A stretch of DNA of 41,148 bases from Candidatus Pseudelusimicrobium marinum (GTDB lineage: Bacteria; Elusimicrobiota; Elusimicrobia; Elusimicrobiales; Elusimicrobiaceae), in assembly GCA_018656005.1 (NCBI GenBank), contig JABHZW010000019.1:1-41148 (forward strand). Direction: 5' to 3'. Every line of letters starts with the position of its first letter. Positions within the stretch are counted from its first letter, which is position 1. Below are positions 14,116 through 22,309 of this stretch, in pieces. The notes under the pieces were generated by a model that was given only the letters and a program-made list of their open reading frames with translations, was not told the DNA's origin and ran no database searches. The position numbers and the translations under genes were made by a program.

Positions 14116-15281
14116 ATCTTCTCCCTACTATGTTTAGTTGCCCAATTGTGTATCTCTTGGACTTTTTTTAAATTCAAATTTCTCGCACTTTTATACGGAT
14201 TCTTATTTAAAACTTTTTCTATTAATTTAGAAATATCTGTAAATTTAATTTCGCCTGCCAAAAACTTTTGTACCGCAACTTCATTAGACGCATTTAATAC
14301 CACTGGATAACTTCCACCTTTTTTAGCGCATTGTAATGCCAAATTTAAACAAGGAAACTTGTTTAAATTTGGCCGATAAAACTCTAACTTACCAAGTTCA
14401 AACAAATCTAGTTTTTTTACTGGCGATTTGCATTTTTCGGGATAGGTAATTGCATATTGTATAGGCAACTTCATATCCGGCAGGGACATTTTTGCAAGTA
14501 TACTGCCGTCCTTATACTCCACCGCACCATGCACCACGCTTTGTGGATGTATAACAATTTGTATTTTATCCATAGGTATAGAAAATAGATGCATAAGTTC
14601 TATAAGTTCAAACCCTTTATTCATTAATGTTGAACTATCTATTGTTATTTTAGGACCCATCTTCCATCTAGGATGTTTCAATGCTTGGGCGGGGGAAACT
14701 TTGCTAAGATTACCTTTATAATTGAAAAACGGACCGCCTGATGCTGTTAAAAAAAACTTTTCTACAAGTTTACTTGTATTGTGATATGTTGACGGGCAAA
14801 TGCCGTCTAAACATTGGAAAACTGCTGAAGGTTCGCTATCTACTGGCAAAATCTTAGCATTGTATTTTTTAGCGAGCTTCATTATTAATTCGCCTGCCAT
14901 AACAATTGGCTCTTTATTTGCCAATGCAATGGTTTTACCGGCTTTTATAGACGATATAAGCGGTTCAAACCCTACACTGCCTACCAAACCATTAATAATT
15001 AAATCTGCTGGCTTTAGACTGCTTAAAAAATTTAAACCCTTCAATGTTGGGGATAAAAGTTTTGTGCCTGCTGGTATCTTGTTTTTAATTTTATCATGAG
15101 TAGCTTTTGGTAGCACTGAAACATATTTGGGTTTAAATTTTTTAAGCTGTTGTAATATCAAAGCTTCTTTCCCATAAGTGGAAAGCCCCAAAACTTTATA
15201 ACCCTTGCCTAGCTTAGAAATTACTTCTAAACTTGAGGTGCCTATTGAACCGGTAGATCCTAAAACTACAATATTCTTCAT
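14112..15281 (-). CDS. dxr: 1-deoxy-D-xylulose 5-phosphate reductoisomerase
   Basis: Dxr converts DXP to MEP with NADPH, the committed isoprenoid step. The nucleotide site is 'VLGSTGSIGTSSLEVI' at the N-terminus. Catalytic and metal motifs include 'ANKEPIVMAG', 'DSEPSAVFQCL', 'TASGGPFF' and 'MNKGFELIELMHLF'. The C-terminal helices end in 'NPYKSARNLNL...NWATKHSREKI'. Length (389 aa) is normal. It lies 9 bp after cdsA and overlaps rseP by 4 bp, giving the well-known cdsA-dxr-rseP order. A 15-bp perfect inverted repeat with loop GAAA is embedded at 14339-14372 in conserved coding sequence. Confidence 0.97.
   Translation of the reverse strand: MKNIVVLGSTGSIGTSSLEVISKLGKGYKVLGLSTYGKEALILQQLKKFKPKYVSVLPKATHDKIKNKIPAGTKLLSPTLKGLNFLSSLKPADLIINGLVGSVGFEPLISSIKAGKTIALANKEPIVMAGELIMKLAKKYNAKILPVDSEPSAVFQCLDGICPSTYHNTSKLVEKFFLTASGGPFFNYKGNLSKVSPAQALKHPRWKMGPKITIDSSTLMNKGFELIELMHLFSIPMDKIQIVIHPQSVVHGAVEYKDGSILAKMSLPDMKLPIQYAITYPEKCKSPVKKLDLFELGKLEFYRPNLNKFPCLNLALQCAKKGGSYPVVLNASNEVAVQKFLAGEIKFTDISKLIEKVLNKNPYKSARNLNLKKVQEIHNWATKHSREKI
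14339..14372. repeat. Perfect 15-bp inverted repeat inside dxr
   Basis: CCAAATTTAAACAAG (14339-14353), loop GAAA, then CTTGTTTAAATTTGG. It encodes part of the conserved 'PNLNKFPCLNLALQ' region, so it is not an insertion into the protein. Confidence 0.9.
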
Positions 15282-15290
15282 TAAAAAATC

Positions 15291-16112
15291 CTATAAAATA
15301 AAAAATAAAACTGCGTAATAAAAAATTGGTGCGAGTAAAATAAAACTATCAAACCTATCCAAAATACCGCCATGTCCAGGGAGCAAATTAGAAGAATCTT
15401 TAACACCTGTACTTCGTTTTATTAAACTTTCAGCCAAATCTGATATTTGTCCTACCACCCCGATAATAAACCCTAAAATTACAGCTTCAGTGGTGGAAAT
15501 ACCTACTCCTGCAAGCAACAAATTATTTAAAATAACCGTAACCATTACAGCACCCAAAACACCTGCAATTGCACCTTCCCAACTTTTCTTTGGACTCACA
15601 TCTGCATTAAGTGCATGTCGTCCAAATTTTGTGCCGGCAAAATATGCGGAAATATCACAAGCCCAAACGGACACAAATAAAATTATCGTTAGATATTCGC
15701 CGTGCTGTGCGATTTCCCTTATACTTATTAAATGAACAAGAGTCCATGTGATAAAAAATATTCCAAAAAATGTATAGCATAAACGGAGGAAAGATTTTTT
15801 TCGGCTGATAATTTCAAAAAACACAACACCAAAAATAATCACACTTATTGTTAGAGGGAGTAAATTGTCTGGCAAATTACTTTCTAACGGTAAGCGACCT
15901 ATAATTAAGGATAAACCCAAAAGCAGACCAAACAAAATAAGCGAAAAAAAGTTGACACTTCTTTGTCCAGCTTTAAGGATTAAGCCATATTCGTATAGGC
16001 AAAGAGCCATAATACAGCCGATAAATACTATATAAGGAATATTCCCTATATGCACCGCCGCGATGACGAGTGGTATTCCTATTAAGGATGTAATAATTCT
16101 TGGTAAAAGCAT
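15291..16112 (-). CDS. cdsA: Phosphatidate cytidylyltransferase (CDP-diglyceride synthase)
   Basis: CdsA makes CDP-diacylglycerol, the precursor used by PgsA. The 273-residue protein is strongly hydrophobic with about eight membrane segments. It carries the family signature near the C-terminus: 'ESLIKRSTGVKDSSNLLPGH' followed by GGILDRFDS, with conserved Lys-Asp, Pro-Gly-His-Gly-Gly and Asp-Arg-x-Asp. 'DISAYFAGTKFGRHAL' and 'SPKKSWEGAIAG' are also typical. dxr follows. Upstream, a 15-bp inverted repeat and the duplicated uppS tail separate it from the rest of the operon; the ancestral arrangement would be uppS-cdsA. Confidence 0.96.
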   Translation of the reverse strand: MLLPRIITSLIGIPLVIAAVHIGNIPYIVFIGCIMALCLYEYGLILKAGQRSVNFFSLILFGLLLGLSLIIGRLPLESNLPDNLLPLTISVIIFGVVFFEIISRKKSFLRLCYTFFGIFFITWTLVHLISIREIAQHGEYLTIILFVSVWACDISAYFAGTKFGRHALNADVSPKKSWEGAIAGVLGAVMVTVILNNLLLAGVGISTTEAVILGFIIGVVGQISDLAESLIKRSTGVKDSSNLLPGHGGILDRFDSFILLAPIFYYAVLFFIL

Positions 16113-16207
16113 AAGGATATTCTACAAAATTTATTAAATAAATTTATATTAAGAAAGTATATTGAGTAGACAAATACACCATAAAACAAACAACATTACC
16201 CCATAGT

Positions 16208-16258
16208 ATTAAGGGTACTTTAAAATTGTACTTTGCCAAGAAGTAAAGTACCCTTAAT
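16208..16258. repeat. 15-bp inverted repeat between cdsA and the uppS remnant
   Basis: ATTAAGGGTACTTTA (16208-16222) pairs perfectly with TAAAGTACCCTTAAT (16244-16258) around a 21-nt loop. The minus-strand reading lacks a T run after the stem, while the plus strand has T-rich sequence after it but no upstream plus-strand gene. It could be an attenuator ahead of cdsA or a scar of the nearby insertion. Nothing else is seen in 16113-16312. Confidence 0.6.
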
Positions 16259-16312
16259 ATTTTATGTTTTTTTAATTTTTTTGTAAATAATTTATTTGTA
16301 TTAGGTTAGTTT

Positions 16313-16381
16313 TTAGATTCCGCCAAAACGACGAGTTCTTTGCTGATATTCCGAAATAGCTTTTTCTAGATTAAATCTTAT
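16313..16381 (-). pseudogene. Duplicated, diverged 3' end of uppS
   Basis: Read on the minus strand this segment encodes 'NLEKAISEYQQRTRRFGGI' and a TAA stop. It is almost identical in protein to the real UppS end 'NLEKAISEYQNRTRRYGGI', yet many codons differ at silent positions. It has no start and cannot be a gene on its own. The lipocalin-like gene lies exactly between the two copies, and its own stop codon falls inside this copy. This marks an insertion event at the uppS 3' end. Confidence 0.88.
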
Positions 16382-16796
16382 TCCATTTTAAATATGCAGT
16401 TTGGGTGTCGCCATTGATTGTAAATAGCTTCGTTTTTAATAATAAAGTATTCTTATCTACATCAAATATTCTTTCTTGAGCACTCCCTACCCAATTAGGA
16501 AAAATACTATGTGTAATTTTGTGATATACTACTTCACCCTTTATTTCATAAAATCCTGCATATGAGATATAACTTTCATATCCACTTGCTTTTTCTTCTA
16601 TAGTTCCTTTGAATAAATCATTCTCTTTGAATTCTATTCGATCATCCTTTGAAATAACAACAGACATATAATTATCAGAATTATAGGATATATAACCACT
16701 TGCGTTTTTGCCAAATGGATAGTATTCAACACCTTTTGAATCAATATTTTTCCAATATTCTAGCTTCCATGTTCCAATTAGTAGATTATTTTTCAC
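16371..16796 (-). CDS. Lipocalin-like domain protein (Lipocalin_5 type), inserted after uppS
   Basis: A 142-residue protein without a signal peptide. It opens 'LLIGTWKLEYWKN' and continues with 'YPFGKNASGYISYNSDNYMS', 'YISYAGFYEIKGEVVYH' and 'SIFPNWVGSAQERIF'. That order matches small bacterial lipocalin-like proteins ('L-x-G-T-W-K-L', 'G-x-x-x-Y-x-x-x-x-Y-M-S', 'P-N-W-x-G'). They probably bind small ligands, and no precise role is known. I choose the GTG at 16796, which has AAGGA 8 bp upstream. An ATG at 16826 inside uppS would add ten basic residues. Its location between two copies of the uppS tail suggests it arrived by horizontal transfer or local recombination. Confidence 0.75.
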   Translation of the reverse strand: MKNNLLIGTWKLEYWKNIDSKGVEYYPFGKNASGYISYNSDNYMSVVISKDDRIEFKENDLFKGTIEEKASGYESYISYAGFYEIKGEVVYHKITHSIFPNWVGSAQERIFDVDKNTLLLKTKLFTINGDTQTAYLKWNKI

Positions 16797-16812
16797 ATTA
16801 TTTTTCCTTTTT

Positions 16813-17499
16813 CTAGATACCGCCATATCTGCGGGTTCGGTTTTGATATTCGGATATCGCTTTTTCTAGATTAGATTTTTTGAAGTTTGGCCATAAAGTT
16901 TTTGTGAAATAAAATTCCGAATAGGCACTTTGCCATATTAAAAAATTGGAAACTCTTTGTTCGCCAGATGTTCTTATAATCAAGTCCACAGGGGGGGTGT
17001 TATTATAAAGATATTTTTCTAAGTCGCCATCTTTAATCTTCTTTTTACCAGACAATATAACCCTATTTACAGCATCTGTAATTTCCTGCTGACCGCCGTA
17101 ATTTATAGCCAAGTTTACCACTAATCCTTTATGCTTTTTGGTTTGGTTTGCCAATTTTTTAAGCCCAGAAATTATGCCAATAGGCATTTTGCTTTCTCGT
17201 CCGCTGAAAAGAAATTTTATATCTGTTTTTTCCTGCGAATATTTTTTAAGCATACCTTTCAAAATATTCATAAGCCCGTTAACTTCGGTTTTAGGTCTTG
17301 CCCAGTTTTCGCAGGAAAAAACAAATAATGTTAAATAGTCCACACCAAGCTCTTGGCAGTTTTTAATAATATTTTCTGCTGTTTTTACGCCTTGCTTATG
17401 CCCAGCCATACGAGGTAAACCTTTGGCTTTCGCCCATCTACCGTTGCCGTCCATAATTATAGCGATATGCTTTGGAACTGTGTTTGAATTAATTTTCAT
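16813..17499 (-). CDS. uppS: Isoprenyl transferase (undecaprenyl diphosphate synthase)
   Basis: UppS adds isopentenyl units to farnesyl diphosphate to make the C55 carrier for peptidoglycan and surface glycans. The signature 'HIAIIMDGNGRWAKAKGLPR' includes the catalytic Asp. 'HKQGVKTAENII', 'LTLFVFSCENWARP', 'NLAINYGGQQEI' and 'DLIIRTSGEQRVSNFLIWQS' follow, with the final 'TLWPNF' motif. Length (228 aa) is normal. The start is 18 bp after frr. A second, diverged copy of the last ~20 codons lies at 16313-16381, beyond a lipocalin-like gene. Confidence 0.97.
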   Translation of the reverse strand: MKINSNTVPKHIAIIMDGNGRWAKAKGLPRMAGHKQGVKTAENIIKNCQELGVDYLTLFVFSCENWARPKTEVNGLMNILKGMLKKYSQEKTDIKFLFSGRESKMPIGIISGLKKLANQTKKHKGLVVNLAINYGGQQEITDAVNRVILSGKKKIKDGDLEKYLYNNTPPVDLIIRTSGEQRVSNFLIWQSAYSEFYFTKTLWPNFKKSNLEKAISEYQNRTRRYGGI

Positions 17500-17517
17500 T
17501 GATAAATAAGAAACCTA

Positions 17518-18081
17518 TTAAACTGTCATTATTTCTTTTTCTTTTTCTGCGACAACTTTTTCTATTTCAGCTATTAAACTATCTGTAATTTTTTGAATTT
17601 CTTGCTCGTATCTTTTACAATCGTCTTCAGAAATTTCTTTTAATTTTTCAGATTTTTTTATTTTTTCTATAGCATCTCTTCGCTCGTTTCTTACAGAAAT
17701 TTTATAATCCTCTGCCATTCTTCCCACATTTTTCACAAGTTGTTTTCTTCTATCTTCTGTCATTTGTGGAAGTGTCAAACGAAGCACCTTACCGTCGTTT
17801 AAAGGGTTTGTACCAAGGTCTGCATTTTGAAGTGCTTTATCTATTTCTGCTAAGGCACTTGCATCCCATGGTTGAATTAACAAGCTTTTTGCGTCTGTTA
17901 CGGTTATCGCCGCAGTTTGTTTAAGCGGGGTTGGTGTGCCGTAATAATCCACCTTGATATTTTCTATCAATTGCGGATGCGCACGACCTGTTCGTATTGT
18001 GTGTAAATCTCTTTCTAATTTTGACACATGAGTTGTCATTTTTTCTTTTACAACTCCTAAAAATGCTTCTATGTTTTCCAT
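17518..18081 (-). CDS. frr: Ribosome recycling factor
   Basis: RRF splits the post-termination ribosome together with EF-G. The 187-residue protein starts with the long helix region 'FLGVVKEKMTTHVSKLERDL', then 'TIRTGRAHPQLIENIKVDYYG', a domain-II stretch with 'PLKQTAAITV', and returns to helices with 'MTEDRRKQLVKNV' and 'KISVRNERRDAIEKIKKSEK'. All are hallmarks of the family. It sits 11 bp after pyrH and before uppS, an order common across bacteria (rpsB-tsf-pyrH-frr-uppS). Confidence 0.98.
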   Translation of the reverse strand: MENIEAFLGVVKEKMTTHVSKLERDLHTIRTGRAHPQLIENIKVDYYGTPTPLKQTAAITVTDAKSLLIQPWDASALAEIDKALQNADLGTNPLNDGKVLRLTLPQMTEDRRKQLVKNVGRMAEDYKISVRNERRDAIEKIKKSEKLKEISEDDCKRYEQEIQKITDSLIAEIEKVVAEKEKEIMTV

Positions 18082-18092
18082 AATTTTACTCC

Positions 18093-18836
18093 TTAATATA
18101 TTGTAGTGCCAACATTTTTGCCAAGCATTGCTTGTTTGATGTTGCCTTTTTTATGTAAATTAAAAACTTTTATTGGAAGTCTGTTTTCTAGACAAAGTGC
18201 TAAAGCTGCAGTATCCATAAATTTTAAGTTTTTTTCGATAGCTTCCCCATAAGTTATTTTGCAAATAAGTTTTGCTTTTTTATTTTTTTTCGGATCGCTA
18301 CAATAAACACCATCTACTTGGGTAGCTTTCAAAAGCATATTCGCACCGATTTCCGATGCCCTTAAAGCTGCAGCACTATCTGTTGTGAAAAATGGATTAC
18401 CAGTGCCACCTGCAAAAATTACTATTCTGCCTTTTTCTAAGTGACGAAGTGCCTTTCTTCTGATAAATGGTTCGCCAAGTGATGCCATATCTATCGCTGT
18501 CAAAACTCGTGTTGTTATGCCTTCTTCTTCTAAGGCAGATTGTAATGCAAGCGCATTAATTACGGTTGCTAGCATACCCATATTGTCTGCGATTACTCTG
18601 TCGATGATACCACCGCCGTCTTTAACGCCTCTCCAGATGTTTCCACCGCCGATAACGATACCTAGCCGACATTTGACACTTTTATGAGCAGTAGCAAGTT
18701 CTTTAGCGATACTTTTAAGAGCGATAGGGTCAATACCTCGTGAATTTTTTTTCTGTAAAGATTCGCCCGATAATTTCAAAACCATAGTTTTGATTTTTTT
18801 AATTTTTGTAGCTGTTTTAGACTTTTTTGCTGGCAT
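18093..18836 (-). CDS. pyrH: UMP kinase
   Basis: PyrH phosphorylates UMP to UDP for RNA, DNA and sugar-nucleotide synthesis. It is an amino-acid-kinase fold enzyme: 'VLKLSGESLQKK', 'GIVIGGGNIWRGV', 'DNMGMLATVINALAL', 'AGGTGNPFFTTDSAAALRA' and 'KATQVDGVYCSDPKKNKKA'. The chain (247 aa) has a 16-residue Lys-rich N-terminal extension. I keep it because GGAG lies 8 bp before that ATG. A terminator separates it from tsf, so pyrH may have its own promoter; a TATAAT (complement of 18864-18869) follows the terminator. Confidence 0.97.
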   Translation of the reverse strand: MPAKKSKTATKIKKIKTMVLKLSGESLQKKNSRGIDPIALKSIAKELATAHKSVKCRLGIVIGGGNIWRGVKDGGGIIDRVIADNMGMLATVINALALQSALEEEGITTRVLTAIDMASLGEPFIRRKALRHLEKGRIVIFAGGTGNPFFTTDSAAALRASEIGANMLLKATQVDGVYCSDPKKNKKAKLICKITYGEAIEKNLKFMDTAALALCLENRLPIKVFNLHKKGNIKQAMLGKNVGTTIY

Positions 18837-18872
18837 TTAATTACTCCTGCATATATTTACTTTATTATAGCA

Positions 18873-18907
18873 AAAAGCCGATGGCACGTGCCATCGGCTT
18901 TTAAATT
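18873..18907 (-). terminator. Rho-independent terminator after tsf
   Basis: A perfect palindrome, AAAAGCCGATGGCAC with GTGCCATCGGCTTTT, followed on the minus strand by a run of five T. It ends the rpsB-tsf transcript, at least in part, before pyrH. Confidence 0.88.
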
Positions 18908-18927
18908 ATCTCATAAGTTAAAAGATA

Positions 18928-19743
18928 TTAAAAGCGAGCGAATCTTGTTACTTTCAATTCACAACCTATTTCTTTGGCTTGTGCTTCAAAATAATCTTTT
19001 ACGCTTAATTTACTATCTTTAATATATTGTTGTTCCATCAAACAATTTTCTTTACAGAATTTTTTCAACTTTCCAGGCATCATTTTTTCAATTGCCATAT
19101 CCGGTTTACCTTCATTCTTTGCTTGTGCTGTAAATACTTCTTGTTCTTTTTCTAAAACATCTTTAGGAACATCCTTTTCTTCTAACCAACTAGCTATCAT
19201 ACCAACTGCTTGAAGTGAAAGTTCCTTTGCTAAAGTTTGCATTTTATCTGTATTGCCACAGTTTTCTTTTCCGCATACAATTTCTACCATAGCAGCTTTT
19301 TTATTGTCGCTGTGGATATAACTTCCAACAACTGCACAACCTTCGGCTTTTTTCCAAGCTTCTTTTTGTTTGAGTGTTACATTCTCACCAAGCTTTGGTG
19401 CTACTTCTGTGATAAGAGTTTTGATTTTATCTTCATCAGCATTTTCGCTAACTAATGTAGCTACATCTTCTGCCAACTTGATAAACTCTGGAGTTTTTGC
19501 AACAAAATCTGTTTCGCAACCCAAAAACGACATAGCAGTTGTATCGGCAGTACTTTTGATAACTACTCTACCTTCATTGGTTTCTCTTCCAGATCTTTTT
19601 GCCATATCAGCAAGACCTTTCTTTCTTAAGTAGGTTATTGCCTGCTCCATATCACCGTTATTTTCTTGTAGAGCTTTTCTACAATCTAACATACCGGCGC
19701 CAGTTTTTTGTCTTAATTGTTTTATATCTTGTGCTAATGACAT
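18928..19743 (-). CDS. tsf: Elongation factor Ts
   Basis: EF-Ts is the nucleotide exchange factor of EF-Tu. The N-terminal UBA-like part reads 'IKQLRQKTGAGMLDCRKALQ' and 'AITYLRKKGLADMAKRSGRE', and 'EGRVVIKS' and 'FLGCETDFVAKTPEF' follow, all signatures of the family. The core ends with 'KDYFEAQAKEIGCELKVTRFARF'. The length of 271 aa is normal. The ATG at 19743 is chosen, with AAGG 8 bp upstream; a GTG three codons earlier overlaps rpsB. It starts 1 bp after the rpsB stop, the near-universal rpsB-tsf pair. Confidence 0.97.
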   Translation of the reverse strand: MSLAQDIKQLRQKTGAGMLDCRKALQENNGDMEQAITYLRKKGLADMAKRSGRETNEGRVVIKSTADTTAMSFLGCETDFVAKTPEFIKLAEDVATLVSENADEDKIKTLITEVAPKLGENVTLKQKEAWKKAEGCAVVGSYIHSDNKKAAMVEIVCGKENCGNTDKMQTLAKELSLQAVGMIASWLEEKDVPKDVLEKEQEVFTAQAKNEGKPDMAIEKMMPGKLKKFCKENCLMEQQYIKDSKLSVKDYFEAQAKEIGCELKVTRFARF

Positions 19744-19744
19744 T

Positions 19745-20545
19745 TTATGCACCTTCCTTTTCTGCTTCTACTTTTTCTTCTTTCGCACTTGCTTGCATTG
19801 CATCTGCTATTGCATTATTTTCTTCTTCTTTAGCTTGTGCTTCTTGTTCGCTTTCTTTTGTTGCTTCTGCTTTACCTTCTAGTAAAGAATCTGCCACAAA
19901 TGTACAGAAGAATTTTACTGCTCTTGCAGCATCGTCGTTACCTGGGATTGGGTGATCCACCAATTCTGGGTTACAGTTTGTATCACATACAGATATTACT
20001 GGTATGCCTAAAATTTTTGCTTCTTTTAATGCACCGTCGTTATCTACGAGGTCTACAATAAAAATTAAGTCTGGTAAAGATTTCATATCTCTTACACCGC
20101 TTAAAAGTTTGCTTAATCTTGCATGTTCTTTGTTTAATCTTGAAGCTTCTTTTTTGGATATTGCTTTAAAAAGACCTTCTTCTTGCCATTTTTCCAGCTC
20201 TTTTAATCTTTCAACAGATTTTTTTACTGTTTGAAAGTTTGTTAATATCCCACCAAGCCATTTTTCACAAACATAAGGCATGTTTGATCTTGTAGCTTCA
20301 GCTTTTACAACTTCTTGTGCTTGTTTTTTTGTACCAACAAACATACATTTTTTGCCTAATTTTCCTTGTTCTTTTAGGAAAACATGCACTTTTTTTAGTT
20401 CTCTTAGGGTTTTTTGTAAGTCGAGGATATGTATTCCGTTTCTTTCACCAAAAATGTACTTACCCATCTTTGGATTCCATTTGCTTGTTTGATGTCCGAA
20501 GTGTACGCCACTTTCCAACATCGATTTCATCGATATATTAGCCAT
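19745..20545 (-). CDS. rpsB: 30S ribosomal protein S2
   Basis: S2 binds the head of the 30S subunit. '[22 protein letters not shown]' (core [16 protein letters not shown]), '[17 protein letters not shown]', '[12 protein letters not shown]', '[12 protein letters not shown]' and '[14 protein letters not shown]' are all classical. The usual ~230-residue protein is extended here by a ~30-residue Glu/Ala/Lys tail. An AAGGAG precedes the ATG. The gene starts the long minus-strand block, and a 130-bp leader separates it from its likely -10 box, leaving room for autogenous control by S2 as known in other bacteria. Confidence 0.98.
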   Translation of the reverse strand: MANISMKSMLESGVHFGHQTSKWNPKMGKYIFGERNGIHILDLQKTLRELKKVHVFLKEQGKLGKKCMFVGTKKQAQEVVKAEATRSNMPYVCEKWLGGILTNFQTVKKSVERLKELEKWQEEGLFKAISKKEASRLNKEHARLSKLLSGVRDMKSLPDLIFIVDLVDNDGALKEAKILGIPVISVCDTNCNPELVDHPIPGNDDAARAVKFFCTFVADSLLEGKAEATKESEQEAQAKEEENNAIADAMQASAKEEKVEAEKEGA

Positions 20546-20685
20546 TCTTTAACTCCTTGTAGGTTTTTGCCTGAAATTTAAAATATTTAGTAAAATATCT
20601 TATGTAGACAAATAACCAGCACCACTTACACAAACACATTTAGTTTTTATCTTTGTCGCATTTATGTAAAACAGTGCTTAAGTAA

Positions 20686-20691
20686 ATTATA
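20686..20691 (-). promoter_or_regulatory. Extended -10 element of the rpsB promoter
   Basis: The complement reads TGG-TATAAT, an extended -10 (TGn) element, about 140 bp before the rpsB start. The rest of 20546-20707 is the rpsB leader and the short nadE upstream region; I see no other gene there. Confidence 0.5.
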
Positions 20692-20707
20692 CCACATTGG
20701 AGCGAAA

Positions 20708-22303
20708 ATGAAAATAGCAGTTTGTCAGCTTAACCATTTAATTGGTGATATTAAAGGAAATAGTGCAAAAATTATTAAGTATCTAAAAAAAGCAGAAGCT
20801 AAGGGTGCAGACATTGCTGTATTCCCAGAAACCGCCATTACCGGCTACCCTTGTGGCGATTTATGGTACGACAAAAGTTTTATTAAGGAACAATTAAAAG
20901 CTTTCAAACAAATTTCAAAACATACAAAAAAAACTGCTTGTATTATAGGGTATATAGATTTTGATAAGAAGACAGATTTTTTGGAAAATTGTTCCGCCCT
21001 TATATATAAAGGAAAGATACTTGGCAAATCCCTAAAAATGAGACTTGCAATTTGGGACATTTTTTATGATAACAGATATTTCGTGCCAGCAAAAAAACAG
21101 AAGCTCGTAAATTTCAAAGGTAAAAAAATCGGGCTAACAATTTGTGCAGATATCTTTGCACCAGATAAATATTTTACTAATGCTCAAAATCCTATCAACT
21201 ATCTTAAAGGGGCAGATTTTATTACCCATATTTCTGCATCGCCTTATTTTTTAGGACGAGTTAAAAGTAGCAGAAACGGACGGGTAATAAAATCTGCCCA
21301 GAAATTAAAATGTCCTGTGATAATGTGTAATATGGTAGGTGCAAATGACGATGTAATTTACGACGGTGGTTCCACCGTTTTTGATAAGAATGGAAACACC
21401 ATAGCAAAAGCCAAAAGTTGGCAAGAGGATATGTTTTTGGTTAACTTAAACAGACAGCAAAAAATAGCTCCTTACAAAGAAAATCAGGTACAAGAAATAC
21501 ACGATGCTTTAGTGCTTGGCATAAAAGATTTCTTTGCTAAAAATAAATTAAAAAAAGCAGTTATTGGTTTAAGCGGTGGGATAGATTCCGCAGTTGTCGC
21601 TTGCCTTGCTTCAAAGGCACTCGGCAAGCAAAATGTCTATGCTTATTATTTGCCATCAAAATATAGCGCTAAGTTAAGCGAAAAATTAGCAAAAAAATTA
21701 GCGAAAAATTTAGACATTAATTTTGAAACGATTGATATTAAAAAAATTCATCAATCGTTCTCGCAAACTTACGGTAAAGTAAAAAGTTTAACAGATCAAA
21801 ATATTCAAGCCAGAACTCGTGGTAGTCTACTTATGAGTTTTGCTTCAGAACTTGGTGGACTAGTTTTAGCATGTTCCAACAAAACAGAAGTTGCTTGTGG
21901 ATATTCCACAATGTACGGCGATACATGCGGTGGGTTAATGCCTATTGGTGATTTGCTCAAATATAGAGTTGTGGAACTTGCAGAATTTATAAATACAGGT
22001 TGCGAAATAATTCCTAATGGAATTATTTCGCGAGCCCCTTCCGCAGAACTCAAGGCAAACCAAAAGGACGAAGACGATTTACCTAAATACGAGATTTTAG
22101 ATAATATAGTACAACTATATATAGAGGAAGGGGGAAAAGTAGAAAGCATTTCCAAAAAGCTAAAAGTTTCCAAAAAATTGGTGAAAGATATTATCACAAA
22201 AATAGATAGAGCAGAATTTAAAAGATATCAAGCACCGCCTATTTTAAAGATAACAAAAAAAACTTTTGGACCAGGTCGCAAAATGCAAATTGCTAGAAAG
22301 TAG
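20708..22303 (+). CDS. nadE: NAD+ synthetase, glutamine-dependent
   Basis: This enzyme makes NAD from deamido-NAD using glutamine and ATP. The N-terminal nitrilase-type amidase domain (residues 1-~260) shows the Glu of 'IAVFPETAITGYP', a Lys in 'KSLKMRLAIWD', and the nucleophile in 'IGLTICADIF'. The C-terminal synthetase domain begins with the ATP loop 'VIGLSGGIDSAVVACLA' and includes 'TRGSLLMSFASELGGLVL', 'CSNKTEVACGYSTMYGDTCG' and 'RAPSAELKANQKDEDDLP'. Length (531 aa) is normal for the fused form. It diverges from rpsB. A 13-bp perfect inverted repeat with loop TAAT lies within (22002-22031). Confidence 0.97.
   Translation: MKIAVCQLNHLIGDIKGNSAKIIKYLKKAEAKGADIAVFPETAITGYPCGDLWYDKSFIKEQLKAFKQISKHTKKTACIIGYIDFDKKTDFLENCSALIYKGKILGKSLKMRLAIWDIFYDNRYFVPAKKQKLVNFKGKKIGLTICADIFAPDKYFTNAQNPINYLKGADFITHISASPYFLGRVKSSRNGRVIKSAQKLKCPVIMCNMVGANDDVIYDGGSTVFDKNGNTIAKAKSWQEDMFLVNLNRQQKIAPYKENQVQEIHDALVLGIKDFFAKNKLKKAVIGLSGGIDSAVVACLASKALGKQNVYAYYLPSKYSAKLSEKLAKKLAKNLDINFETIDIKKIHQSFSQTYGKVKSLTDQNIQARTRGSLLMSFASELGGLVLACSNKTEVACGYSTMYGDTCGGLMPIGDLLKYRVVELAEFINTGCEIIPNGIISRAPSAELKANQKDEDDLPKYEILDNIVQLYIEEGGKVESISKKLKVSKKLVKDIITKIDRAEFKRYQAPPILKITKKTFGPGRKMQIARK
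22002..22031. repeat. Perfect 13-bp inverted repeat inside nadE
   Basis: GCGAAATAATTCC, loop TAAT, GGAATTATTTCGC. It codes for 'CEIIPNGIISRAP' just before the conserved 'PSAEL'. Confidence 0.88.
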
Positions 22304-22309
22304 ATAAAT

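Noticed and set aside
16371-16826. Lipocalin-like insert as a phage or transposon cargo with its own mobility genes
   Set aside because: No integrase, transposase or terminal repeats are visible; only the duplicated uppS tail marks the event.
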